Assembly (NCBI RefSeq): GCF_000013045.1
Contig: NC_007677.1
Coordinates: forward strand, 186,001-250,000
Length of the DNA stretch: 64,000 bases
Reading direction: 5' to 3'
Origin: Salinibacter ruber DSM 13855
GTDB taxonomy: Bacteria > Bacteroidota > Rhodothermia > Rhodothermales > Salinibacteraceae
Shown: in pieces, positions 45,996-55,357 of the stretch
Layout: the number at the start of each line of letters is the position of its first letter
How positions within the stretch are numbered: the stretch's first letter is position 1
Notes under the pieces: model-generated
The model's database searches: none
What the model was told of the DNA's origin: nothing
Seen by the model: only the letters and a program-made list of their open reading frames with translations
Position numbers and translations under genes: made by a program

Positions 45996-47948
45996 ATGTT
46001 CGATTCGGCCACCGATGCCCTCTCCCGTCCTTCGGCACTGGGCCGGCGCAGTGCCTTTCAGCTGTTGCTCGTCGTCGGTCTGACGCTGACGGCCTCCCTT
46101 CTGTTTGATGTCTACGCGGACTGGGTCCGCCAGGGGGACCCGCTGTGGACGACGGTACTGGAAAATTTGGTGCCGATCCTCCTGGCCCTGGCGCTTCCCT
46201 ACGTCGGGTGGAGGCTTCTTCAAAGCCCATCCGGTGCTCCCTACCTACCGGACGTGGCGAAATACGCATTGGTGGAAAGTCTTGGGCTGGGGCTTCTTGC
46301 TGGGCTCGTGGTGGGAGTGCAGGTCCTGCAGGAAGAAATCAAGCCTGCCGTCATCGTTCTGCAACTAACCACAGTCGGTGGAATCGCGGGCCTCTGCGTA
46401 GGATACAGTACCGCCCAGTTGAAGGAAGCCACACGCGACGCGCAGGACGACCGCAATCGGCTCGAAAATCTCTTAGACGGCCTTCCGGTTCCTGTCGTCC
46501 ACGGGCGGGTTGAGGGAGAAACGCTCAACATCCTGGCTGCCAACGCTGCGTTCGAGAGGGCGTTCGGCCATGACCCCGAGGAATCCATCGGGGAGAACCT
46601 GTACGACCTCATCCGTCCGGGAGGCATCCAGCGGGGCGCCGAAAGAATTAATCACCAGGCCCTCGATGAGGGCATCGCCGAGGCCGAGGTCCAGTGCGAG
46701 ACCCTGGACGGACAGCGGGAGTTTCAGCTGCGGGTGGCGCAGGCCCTGGACTCGGGGGCCTCAGAGACATATTCCGTGTACATGGACATCACCGAGCGGA
46801 AGCGGCGGGAGGAGCGGCTTCAGACGCTGTATGCTCGCCTTCAGCTTGCGCTCGACGTGTCGGACACGGGGACGTTTGACTGGGAAATCCAGGCCGGCGA
46901 GGTGATCTGGGACGAGACCTCCGAGCGGCTTTTTGGGTATGAGCCTGGGGGGTTCCCGGGAACGTTTGCGGCCTGGGCCCAGCACGTTCATCCCGATGAT
47001 CTTCCGGGTGCCCGGGAGGACATCGAGCAGGCGATTGAGAACCAAGAGAAATACAAAACGGAGTTTCGAGTGCAGATCCCCGGTGGTCAGCAGCGGTGGA
47101 TCGAGGCCCAAGGTGTAGTCGAGTATGACGATAGAGGAGAGCCGATTCGGATGCTGGGGATCCACACCGACATCACCGAGCGAAAGAAGCGCGAACAGAC
47201 GCTCCGTGAGGCAAAAGAAAGGGCAGAGGAGGCCGCCCGGCTCAAGTCCGCGATGCTGGCAAACATGAGCCACGAGATCCGCACGCCCCTCACCTCCATC
47301 ACCGGCTTCTCGGAGGTGCTGGAACAGAACCTCAGTGGCCAGCACGGAGACTTCGCCACCAAGATACGCAAAAGCAGTGAGCGGCTTCAGCGGACGCTCG
47401 AGTCGGTGCTCCATCTCTCAAAACTGGAGTCCAGCGTCCACAAGCTCGAGCGGGAGGAGGTCTCGCTGAGGGCTGTCGTCGAGGACGTTACCGCAGCGCT
47501 CCGTGACGACCTCACTGAAAAATCCCTCGCTCTGCAAACTGAGATCCCGGACTCACCAGTCAGCGGCATCTCGAACGAGGACGCCCTCCACCGAATCTGC
47601 CGAAACCTGCTAGAGAACGCGATTAAGTTTACGCCGGCGGGAGGCTGCGTGGGGATTCGCCTCCTGGATGAGGGCCGAAGCGCAACCCTTGAGATTGAGG
47701 ACTCCGGGATCGGAATGGACCCGGAGAACGTGCCGGGGCTCTTTCAGGCCTTCAGACAAGAGTCGGAGGGGATGGCCCGTGAGTACGAGGGCAGCGGCCT
47801 GGGGCTGTCGATCGTGAAGCGGCTTACCGACGAGCTTGGGGGCGAGGTCGATGTCGAGACCGAAAAGGGCGAGGGCACCTGCTTTGCCGTAACGCTTCCC
47901 CTGACCGACGACGCGCACGAGCGCTCCGACGAGACCGTAGGGGGCTGA
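45996..47948 (+). CDS. Membrane two-PAS sensor histidine kinase, haloarchaeal-like
   Basis: About 650 residues from the ATG at 45996 (MFDSATDALSRP). Four helices (about 18-165), PAS (about 170-285, ending YMDITERKRR), PAS (about 290-410, ending THTDITERKKRE-like GIHTDITERKKR), HisKA with MSHEIRTPLTSITGFSEVL (phosphorylated His near 426) and HATPase with NLLENAIKFTP, DSGIGM and GSGLGL. The sensor helices resemble kinases of haloarchaea. The catalytic part is very similar to that of the giant kinase at 9674, for example the shared REYEG and ETEKGEGTCF segments. Orphan kinase; convergent with paralogue copy 3. Confidence 0.92.
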   Translation: MFDSATDALSRPSALGRRSAFQLLLVVGLTLTASLLFDVYADWVRQGDPLWTTVLENLVPILLALALPYVGWRLLQSPSGAPYLPDVAKYALVESLGLGLLAGLVVGVQVLQEEIKPAVIVLQLTTVGGIAGLCVGYSTAQLKEATRDAQDDRNRLENLLDGLPVPVVHGRVEGETLNILAANAAFERAFGHDPEESIGENLYDLIRPGGIQRGAERINHQALDEGIAEAEVQCETLDGQREFQLRVAQALDSGASETYSVYMDITERKRREERLQTLYARLQLALDVSDTGTFDWEIQAGEVIWDETSERLFGYEPGGFPGTFAAWAQHVHPDDLPGAREDIEQAIENQEKYKTEFRVQIPGGQQRWIEAQGVVEYDDRGEPIRMLGIHTDITERKKREQTLREAKERAEEAARLKSAMLANMSHEIRTPLTSITGFSEVLEQNLSGQHGDFATKIRKSSERLQRTLESVLHLSKLESSVHKLEREEVSLRAVVEDVTAALRDDLTEKSLALQTEIPDSPVSGISNEDALHRICRNLLENAIKFTPAGGCVGIRLLDEGRSATLEIEDSGIGMDPENVPGLFQAFRQESEGMAREYEGSGLGLSIVKRLTDELGGEVDVETEKGEGTCFAVTLPLTDDAHERSDETVGG

Positions 47949-47960
47949 GGGGCGGCGCCG

Positions 47961-48611
47961 TCAAAGCCCGAGCAGTTCCCCAAATTGCGTCCAGCCCAGG
48001 ATGGTCGCGAGCGTGGCCCACCCGATTCCCAGAAAGCAGAGCACCGAAATCACCGCGTGGGCCCACTTTCGGCCCGTCCACACGAGCGTGCCGAGAAGGG
48101 CGACCAGGACCAGGTTGCCCGGGATCTCTTGGGGGTTGACGCTCCGCTCGGCAAACAGACTCGCGATCTGGCTGCTGATCTGGCTCGTGAGGATGAAGGC
48201 AATGAAGACCCCGAAGAACCACCGGCGGTGTGCCGTAGAAAAGTGAAATGCCCTCAGATCCAGTGGGGCCCGGGCCCCTAGCGACTCGACAGAGAATCCG
48301 CCGCCTGTCTCCGACCCAGGCGGTTCCCACCCCGGGTCGGGCAGCGCGAAGGCACAGGTCAGATACAGAAGCAGAAACGCGACAAGGTACGGGAGGAAAA
48401 ACTCCGAGGTGGCTCCCTTCAGAAACGAAAACGAGTTCCACCAAAACTGAACGGCAAGGAGAAACGCGGTGGCGGCCCAGAGAAGGGGCAGCCAGTGCCA
48501 GTTGACCGTCCGCCGGGGGCGAACCAGTTCGCGGAGGCTTTGGGCCAGGTCGGTCAGGCCGAGGCCGACGATAATCGAAAGCAGAGCGGCAATGTATTCG
48601 GGCTGACTCAT
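47961..48611 (-). CDS. Multi-helix membrane protein, paralogous family copy 3
   Basis: Protein of 216 residues with five or six helices. Same start as copies 1 and 2 (MSQPEYIAALLSIIVGLGL, LAQSLRELVRP) and same marks (WWNSFSFLK, CAFALPDPGWE, STAHRRWFFG, RKWAH), but more diverged through the rest. Its stop is 13 bp from the stop of the convergent histidine kinase. Function unknown; the family has now three copies within 23 kb. Confidence 0.75.
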   Translation of the reverse strand: MSQPEYIAALLSIIVGLGLTDLAQSLRELVRPRRTVNWHWLPLLWAATAFLLAVQFWWNSFSFLKGATSEFFLPYLVAFLLLYLTCAFALPDPGWEPPGSETGGGFSVESLGARAPLDLRAFHFSTAHRRWFFGVFIAFILTSQISSQIASLFAERSVNPQEIPGNLVLVALLGTLVWTGRKWAHAVISVLCFLGIGWATLATILGWTQFGELLGL

Positions 48612-48632
48612 GGTCGGAGGGACGGTCTGGCC

Positions 48633-48677
48633 GAGATCGGTCTGTGCGAGACAGGTCTGTGCGAGACAGGTTTGGGG
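48633..48677 (+). repeat. 15-bp tandem repeat
   Basis: Three copies of GAGACAGGTCTGTGC, the first and last degenerate, lying 22 bp upstream of paralogue copy 3 and possibly in its promoter region. Confidence 0.8.
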
Positions 48678-49110
48678 AGACGTTGGGCATCCGAAGTCGA
48701 ACGCCGCATACGTGAGCTGCTAGGTACGTGAGCCGCTAGGGGAGAGGCGCGTTCCCTCGGAAGGGGCCACGTAGACGCCGGGGGCACGAACCGGTGAACA
48801 CGAACCGGTGAACACGAAGACGAAAGGTCTTTTGGGCGCAGCGCCGTTGCGGTCGGTAGCGAGCGTGGCCGGTAGCGAGCGTGGACGGGGCCTGGGGGGC
48901 GGACGAGTTTTAGGGGGGCGCCTCCGTCTTAACCGAGACCTGCACGGGGGCATTTCCTCGTGGACCCTTCCCGTCGAGGCCTGGAGGTCCCCCTCACGGC
49001 CGGAAACAGTTCCTGTACCACGACGGGGGCCGGCACGGAGCCCAGCCGAACCGGGCAGGAGACCCTCTCCGGACCCGCCTGGCCTCGGACCGACGGGAGA
49101 ACGGCCGCCG

Positions 49111-49165
49111 GGCCCGACAGGACGCCATCAGGCCCGATAGGATGCCATCAGGCCCAACAGGAACG
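49111..49165 (+). repeat. 20-bp tandem repeat
   Basis: Nearly three units of GGCCCGAYAGGAYGCCATCA. No coding role. Confidence 0.75.
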
Positions 49166-49425
49166 AGAACCCACGCGGGGGAGGTAGCTCTCGGGACGGA
49201 TGCCGTTCCCCGAACGACTCCTGTTGAAGAGTGGCCTTTCAGAACTGAAAAGCGGGCCTTCAGATTCCCCCGAGGGCAGGCCCCCGAAAAAGAAAAGAAA
49301 GGCCCCGAGACAAGCAGGTCATCGGGCGAAGAGGGCCCATCCGTCGCGCCAGCGGGCCCACTTGTCGCACGCACCGGACCGCCCAGGGGTGTTTTCAGTC
49401 CAAGCATGTGCGCAGACGCGGAGCC

Positions 49426-49476
49426 GCACATGCAGAAGGCATGCACATGCAGAAGGTACGCACATGTGAAAGGCAC
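49426..49476 (+). repeat. 17-bp tandem repeat
   Basis: Three units, two close to GCACATGCAGAAGGCAT and one degenerate. Unit length is not a multiple of three. Confidence 0.75.
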
Positions 49477-49561
49477 ACGTAGAAGCGTGAGCGTCGAGGG
49501 AACGCTTTCCCTCGGGAAGCGCCCCTTCGTTTTCTTTGACAAGCATCTTCAGCCCGGACCC

Positions 49562-49699
49562 ATGCAGACAGCACGCCGCTCTCAGACGACCGACCGACCT
49601 CGGAAACGCCACGACCGCAAGCGGGACGCGTCCAATTTCGACGACTACATGCTCGCCGTGGTCTCGGTGGCGCTGGTGGGCGTTCTCATCGCGCTCTAG
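49562..49699 (+). CDS. Very small tail-anchored membrane protein
   Basis: Forty-five residues: a highly basic N-terminus (MQTARRSQTTDRPRKRHDRKRD) followed by one transmembrane helix (MLAVVSVALVGVLIAL) ending at the stop, so a tail-anchored or signal-anchor peptide. The same strand and following ABC gene (236 bp away) suggest possible association, but no evidence beyond position. The real start could be any of several in-frame sites; the ATG at 49562 fits best. Confidence 0.5.
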   Translation: MQTARRSQTTDRPRKRHDRKRDASNFDDYMLAVVSVALVGVLIAL

Positions 49700-49934
49700 T
49701 CCCGTCGTGCTTTAGCACCATTGCGCTCGGGGCGCGCTGCGACCGCGTTGCGCTGCGGCGCCCGGCCTGCCAGGCTGCACGCCAGGCCAGCAGGCGCGCT
49801 CCGGCCAGAGCCTCGGAGAGCGCTGCCGAGGCGGCGTTCCAGTGCCTCCCGCCCCCCGGCACAGCCGCGCCTGACGAAACGTGGCCACGCGCACCGCCGA
49901 ATGCACCCGCATCTCCGAATACAGGTAGCGACAC

Positions 49935-50831
49935 ATGACCCTTACGATCGAGAACGTCTCGAAAACCTATCCGAACGGCACGCGCGCCCTGGACGACGTG
50001 TCCCTCACCATTCCGCCCGGCATGTTCGGCCTCCTCGGGCCCAACGGCGCCGGGAAGTCGACGCTCATGCGCACGGTGGCGGCCCTGCAGGAGCCGGACA
50101 CCGGCTCGGTACACCTCGGGGACATCAACGCCCTGGAGGAGAAGCAGACCCTCCGCAAGCGCCTCGGCTACCTGCCCCAAGAGGTGGGGGTCTACGACAA
50201 CGTCTCCGCCGAAACCCTGCTCGACCACTTCGCTACGCTGAAGGGCATCACCGATCGCTCCGAGCGGCGGCGCGTGGTCGACGCCCTGCTGAACCGCGTC
50301 AACCTAGACGGAGCCCGCGACCAGAACCTCGGGGGCTACTCCGGCGGGATGAAACGGCGGTTCGGCATCGCGGTGGCGCTGATCGGGGACCCGGACCTCA
50401 TCATCGTCGACGAGCCGACCGCGGGCCTCGATCCTGCCGAGCGCGTTCGGTTTTTGAACTTGCTCAGCGAGATCGGCGAGGACAGCGTCGTGCTCCTCTC
50501 CACCCACATCGTGGCCGATGTGCGGGAGCTCTGCACGCAGATGGCCATCATCCGCGAGGGGGAGATTATCTTTGAGGGCGCGCCGGAAGCGGCCATCGCC
50601 GACCTGGAGGGACAGATCTGGCGCAAGACGGTCACCAAGGAGACCCTCCCGGAGCACGAGGAGACCCGCAACGTCGTCTCCACGAAGCTCGTCGCGGGCC
50701 GTCCGGTGATTCGGGTCCACGCCTCCGCCCGGCCCGGCCCGGATTTTGAAGCCGCCGATCCCGACCTGGAAGACGTCTACTTCACGCAGATGAGGACCGG
50801 TGCCCGCGAGGACGCACCTGTCGTTGCGTAG
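49935..50831 (+). CDS. ABC transporter ATP-binding protein, partner of the M1-fused permease
   Basis: Protein of 298 residues starting MTLTIENVSKTYPNG. Walker A GPNGAGKST near 38-46, signature GGYSGGMKRR near 133-142, Walker B LIIVDEP then TAGLDP, and the switch His of LLSTHI are intact. The C-terminal 90 residues are the extension typical of ABC-2 exporters. It is 230 bp upstream of the permease/aminopeptidase fusion, with which it forms one transporter. It is a paralogue of the ATPase at 17003; their C-terminal extensions are different. Confidence 0.95.
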   Translation: MTLTIENVSKTYPNGTRALDDVSLTIPPGMFGLLGPNGAGKSTLMRTVAALQEPDTGSVHLGDINALEEKQTLRKRLGYLPQEVGVYDNVSAETLLDHFATLKGITDRSERRRVVDALLNRVNLDGARDQNLGGYSGGMKRRFGIAVALIGDPDLIIVDEPTAGLDPAERVRFLNLLSEIGEDSVVLLSTHIVADVRELCTQMAIIREGEIIFEGAPEAAIADLEGQIWRKTVTKETLPEHEETRNVVSTKLVAGRPVIRVHASARPGPDFEAADPDLEDVYFTQMRTGAREDAPVVA

Positions 50832-50886
50832 CCTCTCTCGCCTCGGCATCGCCCGCGCCCCTCGCGGCCTTCACTGCGGCGGAGCC

Positions 50887-50960
50887 TCTACTGGGGCGAT
50901 GCCTCGACTAGGGCGGGGCCTCAACTGGGGCGGGGCCCTCACCCTGCCCCCCCCCCCCCC
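50887..50960 (+). repeat. 17-bp repeat and C14 tract between the ABC genes
   Basis: Three degenerate 17-bp units close to ACTGGGGCGATGCCTCG (50887-50938) lead into a run of 14 C (50947-50960) and then GGGG. The tract sits about 100 bp before the permease start, in the space between the two genes. Confidence 0.8.
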
Positions 50961-51061
50961 GGGGTTTGCTCCCACATGTCCGGACCGCCCCGTGCCCGGA
51001 GCACGACGTGCTCGTAGCGCCTGCACCCACGCAAGAGCTGCTTCTCAACCTGTCTGACAGT

Positions 51062-54000
51062 ATGTTTGCAAGCCTTCTCGCTCAAGAGGTCCGGCACCGC
51101 CTGCGCCAGCTCTCGACCCACATCTACTTCGGGATTTTCTTCGGGGTCAGTTTTTTGCTGATGAACGCGCTGGGCGGCGCGTTTGCGGACGCGAACATCA
51201 CGATCTTCGGAATGGGGCCGAATACAAATGCCAACAGCCCCTTCGCGATCAACGCCACGACGCTCTTTGTAAGCCTGCTGGGGCTGATGATCACGGCGCC
51301 CTTCATGGGACAGTCCGTGTACCGGGACTACGACAGCGGCATCCACCCGCTCGTGTTTTCGACGCCGGTGTCGAAGGCAAAGTACCTGGGCAGCCGCTTC
51401 CTCGGGGCCGTTCTCGTTCACCTCTACCTGTACGCCGGGCTCACGGCCGGGCTCGTGCTCGGAGCCGCCGCGCCGTGGGTCGACCCGAGCCAGCTTGGGG
51501 CGTTTCGGCCGATGGCGTACCTGCAGCCCTACCTGCTGTACCTCCTCCCCAACCTCTTGTGGGTGGGCGGGCTGTTTGTCGCGCTCCCCGCCTTCACGCG
51601 CCGCATGCTGCCAAACTACATCGGTGGCGTGCTGCTGTTCATGGGGTACAACATTGCGGCCGTTCTGCTGGGCGGAGACGCCCTCCGCAACAGCACGGTG
51701 GCGTCCGTCGTCGATCCGTTCGGGCTCATTCCCACCCAGCAGCTGACCCGCTACTGGACCGCGGCGGAGCAAAACGCGCAGCTCGTCCCGCTGGAGGGGA
51801 TGGTCCTGCTCAACCGGGTCCTCTGGCTGGGGGTCGGCCTCGCCGTGGTGGCCGGCCTCTACGCGGGCTTTCGGTTTGCGCACCTTCCGGGACAGCAGTC
51901 GGGGGACGACGACGAGACCGGCGCCGAGGGCCCCTCCCTGGCGGAGGTGACCCCGACCTCCCTCATTCACGCCGTTGACCTGCCCGGGGCCGCACTCTCG
52001 GAACACTGGGGCGCCCGCCTGCGCCAGTTCACGTCCATCGTCCGGCGCTCCTTCCTGTACGTCGTCCGTGACGTGTACTTCTACGCCATCGTGGGGGCGA
52101 GCATCATCTTTCTGGTCGTGGCCGCTTCTCAGTCCGGCCAGATCAACGGCACGCCCGTGCAGCCGGTCACCTACCACATCGTGGGCCAGCTGGGGAACCA
52201 GTTCTCCCTCTTCATGGTGATCCTCATCACGTTCTACGCCGGGCAGCTCGTGTGGCGAGAGCGGGACGTCGAGGTGCAGCAGGTCCACGACACGCTCCCA
52301 CTGCCCACCAGCGTGACGCTCTCGGCGAAGGGGACGGCCCTGGGGCTCGTCTGCGCGACCCTGATGCTCGTGGTGCTGACCACCGGCGTCGCGACGCAGC
52401 TCAGCTACGGCTTCACGGACCTGAACCTGGGCCTCTACCTGACGGAGCTCTACGGCGTTCAGCTGGTCGACTACCTGTTGTACGCCGCGCTGGCCCTCAC
52501 GGTGCACGCGGTCGTGAATCACAAGTACCTGGGCCACTTCATCGTGGTGGCGTTCTTTCTGGGGCTGGCCTTCAGCAGCCAGCTCGGGATCGAGCACACG
52601 CTGTGGCGCTACGGGTCGGACCCGGGTCTTCCCTACTCCGCGATGAACGAGTACGGCCACTTCGCCGGTGCCTTCGCGTGGCACAAGCTGCTGTGGGCGG
52701 CCGTGGCCCTTGCCATGGCCACGGTCGCCCGCCTCGCCTGGGTGCGCGGCGAGGAGTCGACGCTGAGCGTGCGGCTCCGGCAGGCGCGCCGGCGCCTCTC
52801 GCCAGCGGTGTGGGGGACCCTCGGCGTGGCCGGCGTAGTGGCCTTCGGCACCGGGACGTTCATCTACGTCAACACGACGGTCTGGAACACCTTTCGCACC
52901 AGTAGCGAGCAGACGGACCTCCGGGCCGAGTACGAAAAGACCTACGAGCGGTACGCCACGAAGCCACAGCCCCGCATCGACGCGGCGGATCTGAACATCG
53001 ATCTGTACCCCGATCGGCGGGACGCGCGCCTAGCGGGGACCTACGTGCTGGTCAACGACCAAAGCACCGCTGTCGATACGGTCTTCATTGACACGCCTGC
53101 CGACGCGAACGTCGACTGGCTGTCGTTCGGGCGGGCGGCCGAGACGGTGCGCCGCGACGAGACGTACGGCGTCCGCCTCGTGGACCTGGCCGAGCCGCTG
53201 GCGCCGGGCGACTCCACCTCCCTCACGTTCGATACGTGGGTCCGCAACGACGGCTTTACGACCGGCGGCAGTCAGACATCGATCGTCCACAACGGCACGT
53301 TCATCGGCAGCGGCGAGCTGCCGCGCATTGGATACGACGCGGGCGCCGAGCTGAGCGACCGCTCCCAGCGGGACGACCACGGCCTGGACCCGGAGCCCCG
53401 GATGCGCCCCCAGAGCGACTCGTCGGCGCGGATGCGCCCCTACGTGGCCCGCGACGCGACGTGGCTCGACTACGAGGCCACCGTGAGCACGAGCGCCGAC
53501 CAGGTGCCCCTGGCCACCGGCACCCGCGACTCCTCCTGGACGACGGGTGGGCGCCGCCACGTGCGCTTTCGCACGTCCGCGCCCACCGCGGGCTTCTTCT
53601 CGTTCCTGTCGGCCCGCTACGAGGAGGCGAGCGGCACCTGGACCCCGCCGGACTCGTCCCTCAACCGGGGGCGGCCCGTCGACATTGAGGTCTTCCACCA
53701 CCCGACGCACGACTACAACACGGGCCGCATGATCGACGCGGTCAAGCAGTCGCTCACTTACTACACCCGCCACTTCGGGCCGTACCAGAGCCGGGAGGTG
53801 CGCATCGCCGAGTTTCCACGGTACGCCGGCTTCGCGCAGTCCTTCCTCGGCACCATTCCGTATTCGGAGAGCGTCGGCTTCATCGCCCGCGTCGACCCGG
53901 AGACCGACATCGACTACCCCTACTACATCACGGCCCACGAAATGGGCCACCAGTGGTGGGGGCACCAGGTAGTCAGCGGGCCGGTCTGGGGCGCGACCAT

Positions 54001-54733
54001 GCTCGTCGAGTCGCTCGCCCAGTACAGCGCGCTTATGGTGATGGAGGAGACCTACGGGCGGGACAAGATGAAACGGTTCTTGGAGTACGAGCTCGACGAG
54101 TACCTGAGCGGCCGGAGCCTCGAGTCGCGGGAGGAGCGCCCGCTCATGACGGCCGCCGCCAGCCAAGGATACATCCACTACGAGAAGGGCTCGCTCGTCA
54201 TGTACGCCCTGAAGGAGTACCTCGGGGAGGAGACGGTCAACCGCGTGCTTCGGGAGTTCCTGCGGGCCAACCAGTACCAGTCGCCCCCCTTCGTGACCTC
54301 CGAGGCGCTGGTCGAGCGGTTCGAGGCGGCCGCCCCCGACTCGCTGAAGGGCTTCGTGGGCGACCTCTTCCGCAAGATCACGCTTTATGACAACCGCGCC
54401 ACCGGCGCTACCTACAGGGAAACGGCGGATGGACGGTACCGCGTGACCCTCACGGTCGAGGCCCGCAAGCAGCAGGCCGACAGCATCGGGGCGTCCCCCA
54501 CGGAGGCGCCGATGGACCTGCCGGTGGAAATTGGCGTCTTCGCCGAGGAGAGCGAGGTGGGCGCCGAGGACCAGCGGACGCTCTACCGGCAGACGCACCG
54601 GCTTACGAGCGGGACGCAAGAAATCACCGTGACGGTCGACGAGAAGCCGGCGCGGGCCGGCGTCGACCCCTTCACGCTACTCATCGATCGGGAAACCGAG
54701 GACAACATGACGACCGTTACGCGGGCCGATTAG
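51062..54733 (+). CDS. ABC permease fused to an M1-type aminopeptidase
   Basis: About 1223 residues from the ATG at 51062 (MFASLLAQEVRHRLRQ). The N-terminal half (about 1-600) has twelve or so transmembrane helices of ABC-2 permease type, in two blocks. The C-terminal half (about 640-1223) is an M1 metallopeptidase: HEMGHQWWGH at 959-968 gives the zinc HExxH, with the third ligand Glu at about 983 (VES). The GAMEN exopeptidase motif is replaced by IPYSESVGF, as usual for this fusion family. The protein likely exports a peptide and trims or senses it on the outer face. A long antisense frame overlaps but is not a gene. Confidence 0.9.
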   Translation: MFASLLAQEVRHRLRQLSTHIYFGIFFGVSFLLMNALGGAFADANITIFGMGPNTNANSPFAINATTLFVSLLGLMITAPFMGQSVYRDYDSGIHPLVFSTPVSKAKYLGSRFLGAVLVHLYLYAGLTAGLVLGAAAPWVDPSQLGAFRPMAYLQPYLLYLLPNLLWVGGLFVALPAFTRRMLPNYIGGVLLFMGYNIAAVLLGGDALRNSTVASVVDPFGLIPTQQLTRYWTAAEQNAQLVPLEGMVLLNRVLWLGVGLAVVAGLYAGFRFAHLPGQQSGDDDETGAEGPSLAEVTPTSLIHAVDLPGAALSEHWGARLRQFTSIVRRSFLYVVRDVYFYAIVGASIIFLVVAASQSGQINGTPVQPVTYHIVGQLGNQFSLFMVILITFYAGQLVWRERDVEVQQVHDTLPLPTSVTLSAKGTALGLVCATLMLVVLTTGVATQLSYGFTDLNLGLYLTELYGVQLVDYLLYAALALTVHAVVNHKYLGHFIVVAFFLGLAFSSQLGIEHTLWRYGSDPGLPYSAMNEYGHFAGAFAWHKLLWAAVALAMATVARLAWVRGEESTLSVRLRQARRRLSPAVWGTLGVAGVVAFGTGTFIYVNTTVWNTFRTSSEQTDLRAEYEKTYERYATKPQPRIDAADLNIDLYPDRRDARLAGTYVLVNDQSTAVDTVFIDTPADANVDWLSFGRAAETVRRDETYGVRLVDLAEPLAPGDSTSLTFDTWVRNDGFTTGGSQTSIVHNGTFIGSGELPRIGYDAGAELSDRSQRDDHGLDPEPRMRPQSDSSARMRPYVARDATWLDYEATVSTSADQVPLATGTRDSSWTTGGRRHVRFRTSAPTAGFFSFLSARYEEASGTWTPPDSSLNRGRPVDIEVFHHPTHDYNTGRMIDAVKQSLTYYTRHFGPYQSREVRIAEFPRYAGFAQSFLGTIPYSESVGFIARVDPETDIDYPYYITAHEMGHQWWGHQVVSGPVWGATMLVESLAQYSALMVMEETYGRDKMKRFLEYELDEYLSGRSLESREERPLMTAAASQGYIHYEKGSLVMYALKEYLGEETVNRVLREFLRANQYQSPPFVTSEALVERFEAAAPDSLKGFVGDLFRKITLYDNRATGATYRETADGRYRVTLTVEARKQQADSIGASPTEAPMDLPVEIGVFAEESEVGAEDQRTLYRQTHRLTSGTQEITVTVDEKPARAGVDPFTLLIDRETEDNMTTVTRAD

Positions 54734-54852
54734 GAGGGCAAGGCGTACAGGCCCTTCTTGCGTTCGTCCCAACATAATACGCTCGTCCCGACACAATACA
54801 AGCGCACCAGCTACGGAAACAAGTACGTCGTAGCGCAAGGAGAGCGGAGCAT

Positions 54853-55203
54853 CTACCAGCCACTCCCATGTCTAAGCGATACGGTGCACCCGTGACGTCG
54901 GTGCTGCCGTTTCAGGTCGACACGTCCGTCGGCCTCAATCCTCATCTCCCAGAGCCCGATTCCGCTCCCGATTTGACCCCGTACTGGGTTTCCCCCGTCT
55001 ACTATCATGCGGAAGTAATTGTCTCCCTTTCCTCCTGCCCACGTCTCGAAAACCATGATTTTTCTGATCGGGATCCGTCTCTGAAAGGGGCCGGTCCACG
55101 TCCAGCCGGAGACTGTGATCTCATTGTCTTGTAGCCTGATTTCTCCGAACCATGGCGTTCGATCAAGAAGTGTAACCGGGGAAGAAAGCGTCGGCTCTGA
55201 CAT
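54853..55203 (-). CDS. Small beta-rich protein (hypothetical)
   Basis: Protein of 116 residues with no membrane segment. Strand-rich composition (EIRLQDNEITVSGWTWTGP, RIPIRKIMVFETW, NYFRMIVDGG, WEMRIEADGRVDL) suggests a PH-like or beta-sandwich fold. No signal peptide. It lies in a less GC-rich area together with mobile-element debris, so it may be recently acquired. Start ATG at 55203. Confidence 0.6.
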   Translation of the reverse strand: MSEPTLSSPVTLLDRTPWFGEIRLQDNEITVSGWTWTGPFQRRIPIRKIMVFETWAGGKGDNYFRMIVDGGNPVRGQIGSGIGLWEMRIEADGRVDLKRQHRRHGCTVSLRHGSGW

Positions 55204-55357
55204 ACCGTACCTACCGCGCCTGATTATCTACTTCTTGCAGTTTGTAAGAAGTTGCGACAATAAAATGGTTAAAGCTGCGGCGGCAGATCCAGCGATACTG
55301 CCTGCTCAAAAATGAAAAGGATGTCACGGTTTTGGCACTAGGCTGGTCCTCGCTCTG

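Larger units (their letters stand above)
48612..49561 (+). other. 950-bp gap with three tandem-repeat blocks
   Basis: No supported gene. Contains three short-unit arrays (48633-48677, 49111-49165, 49426-49476, listed separately) and arginine-rich, low-complexity frames on both strands. The arrays make this the densest repeat stretch of the window. Confidence 0.5.

Noticed and set aside
50939-54619. Two long minus-strand frames opposite the ABC/M1 fusion
   Set aside because: Antisense to a gene with catalytic residues in the right frame; the shadows are His/Arg/Val-rich without known domains.
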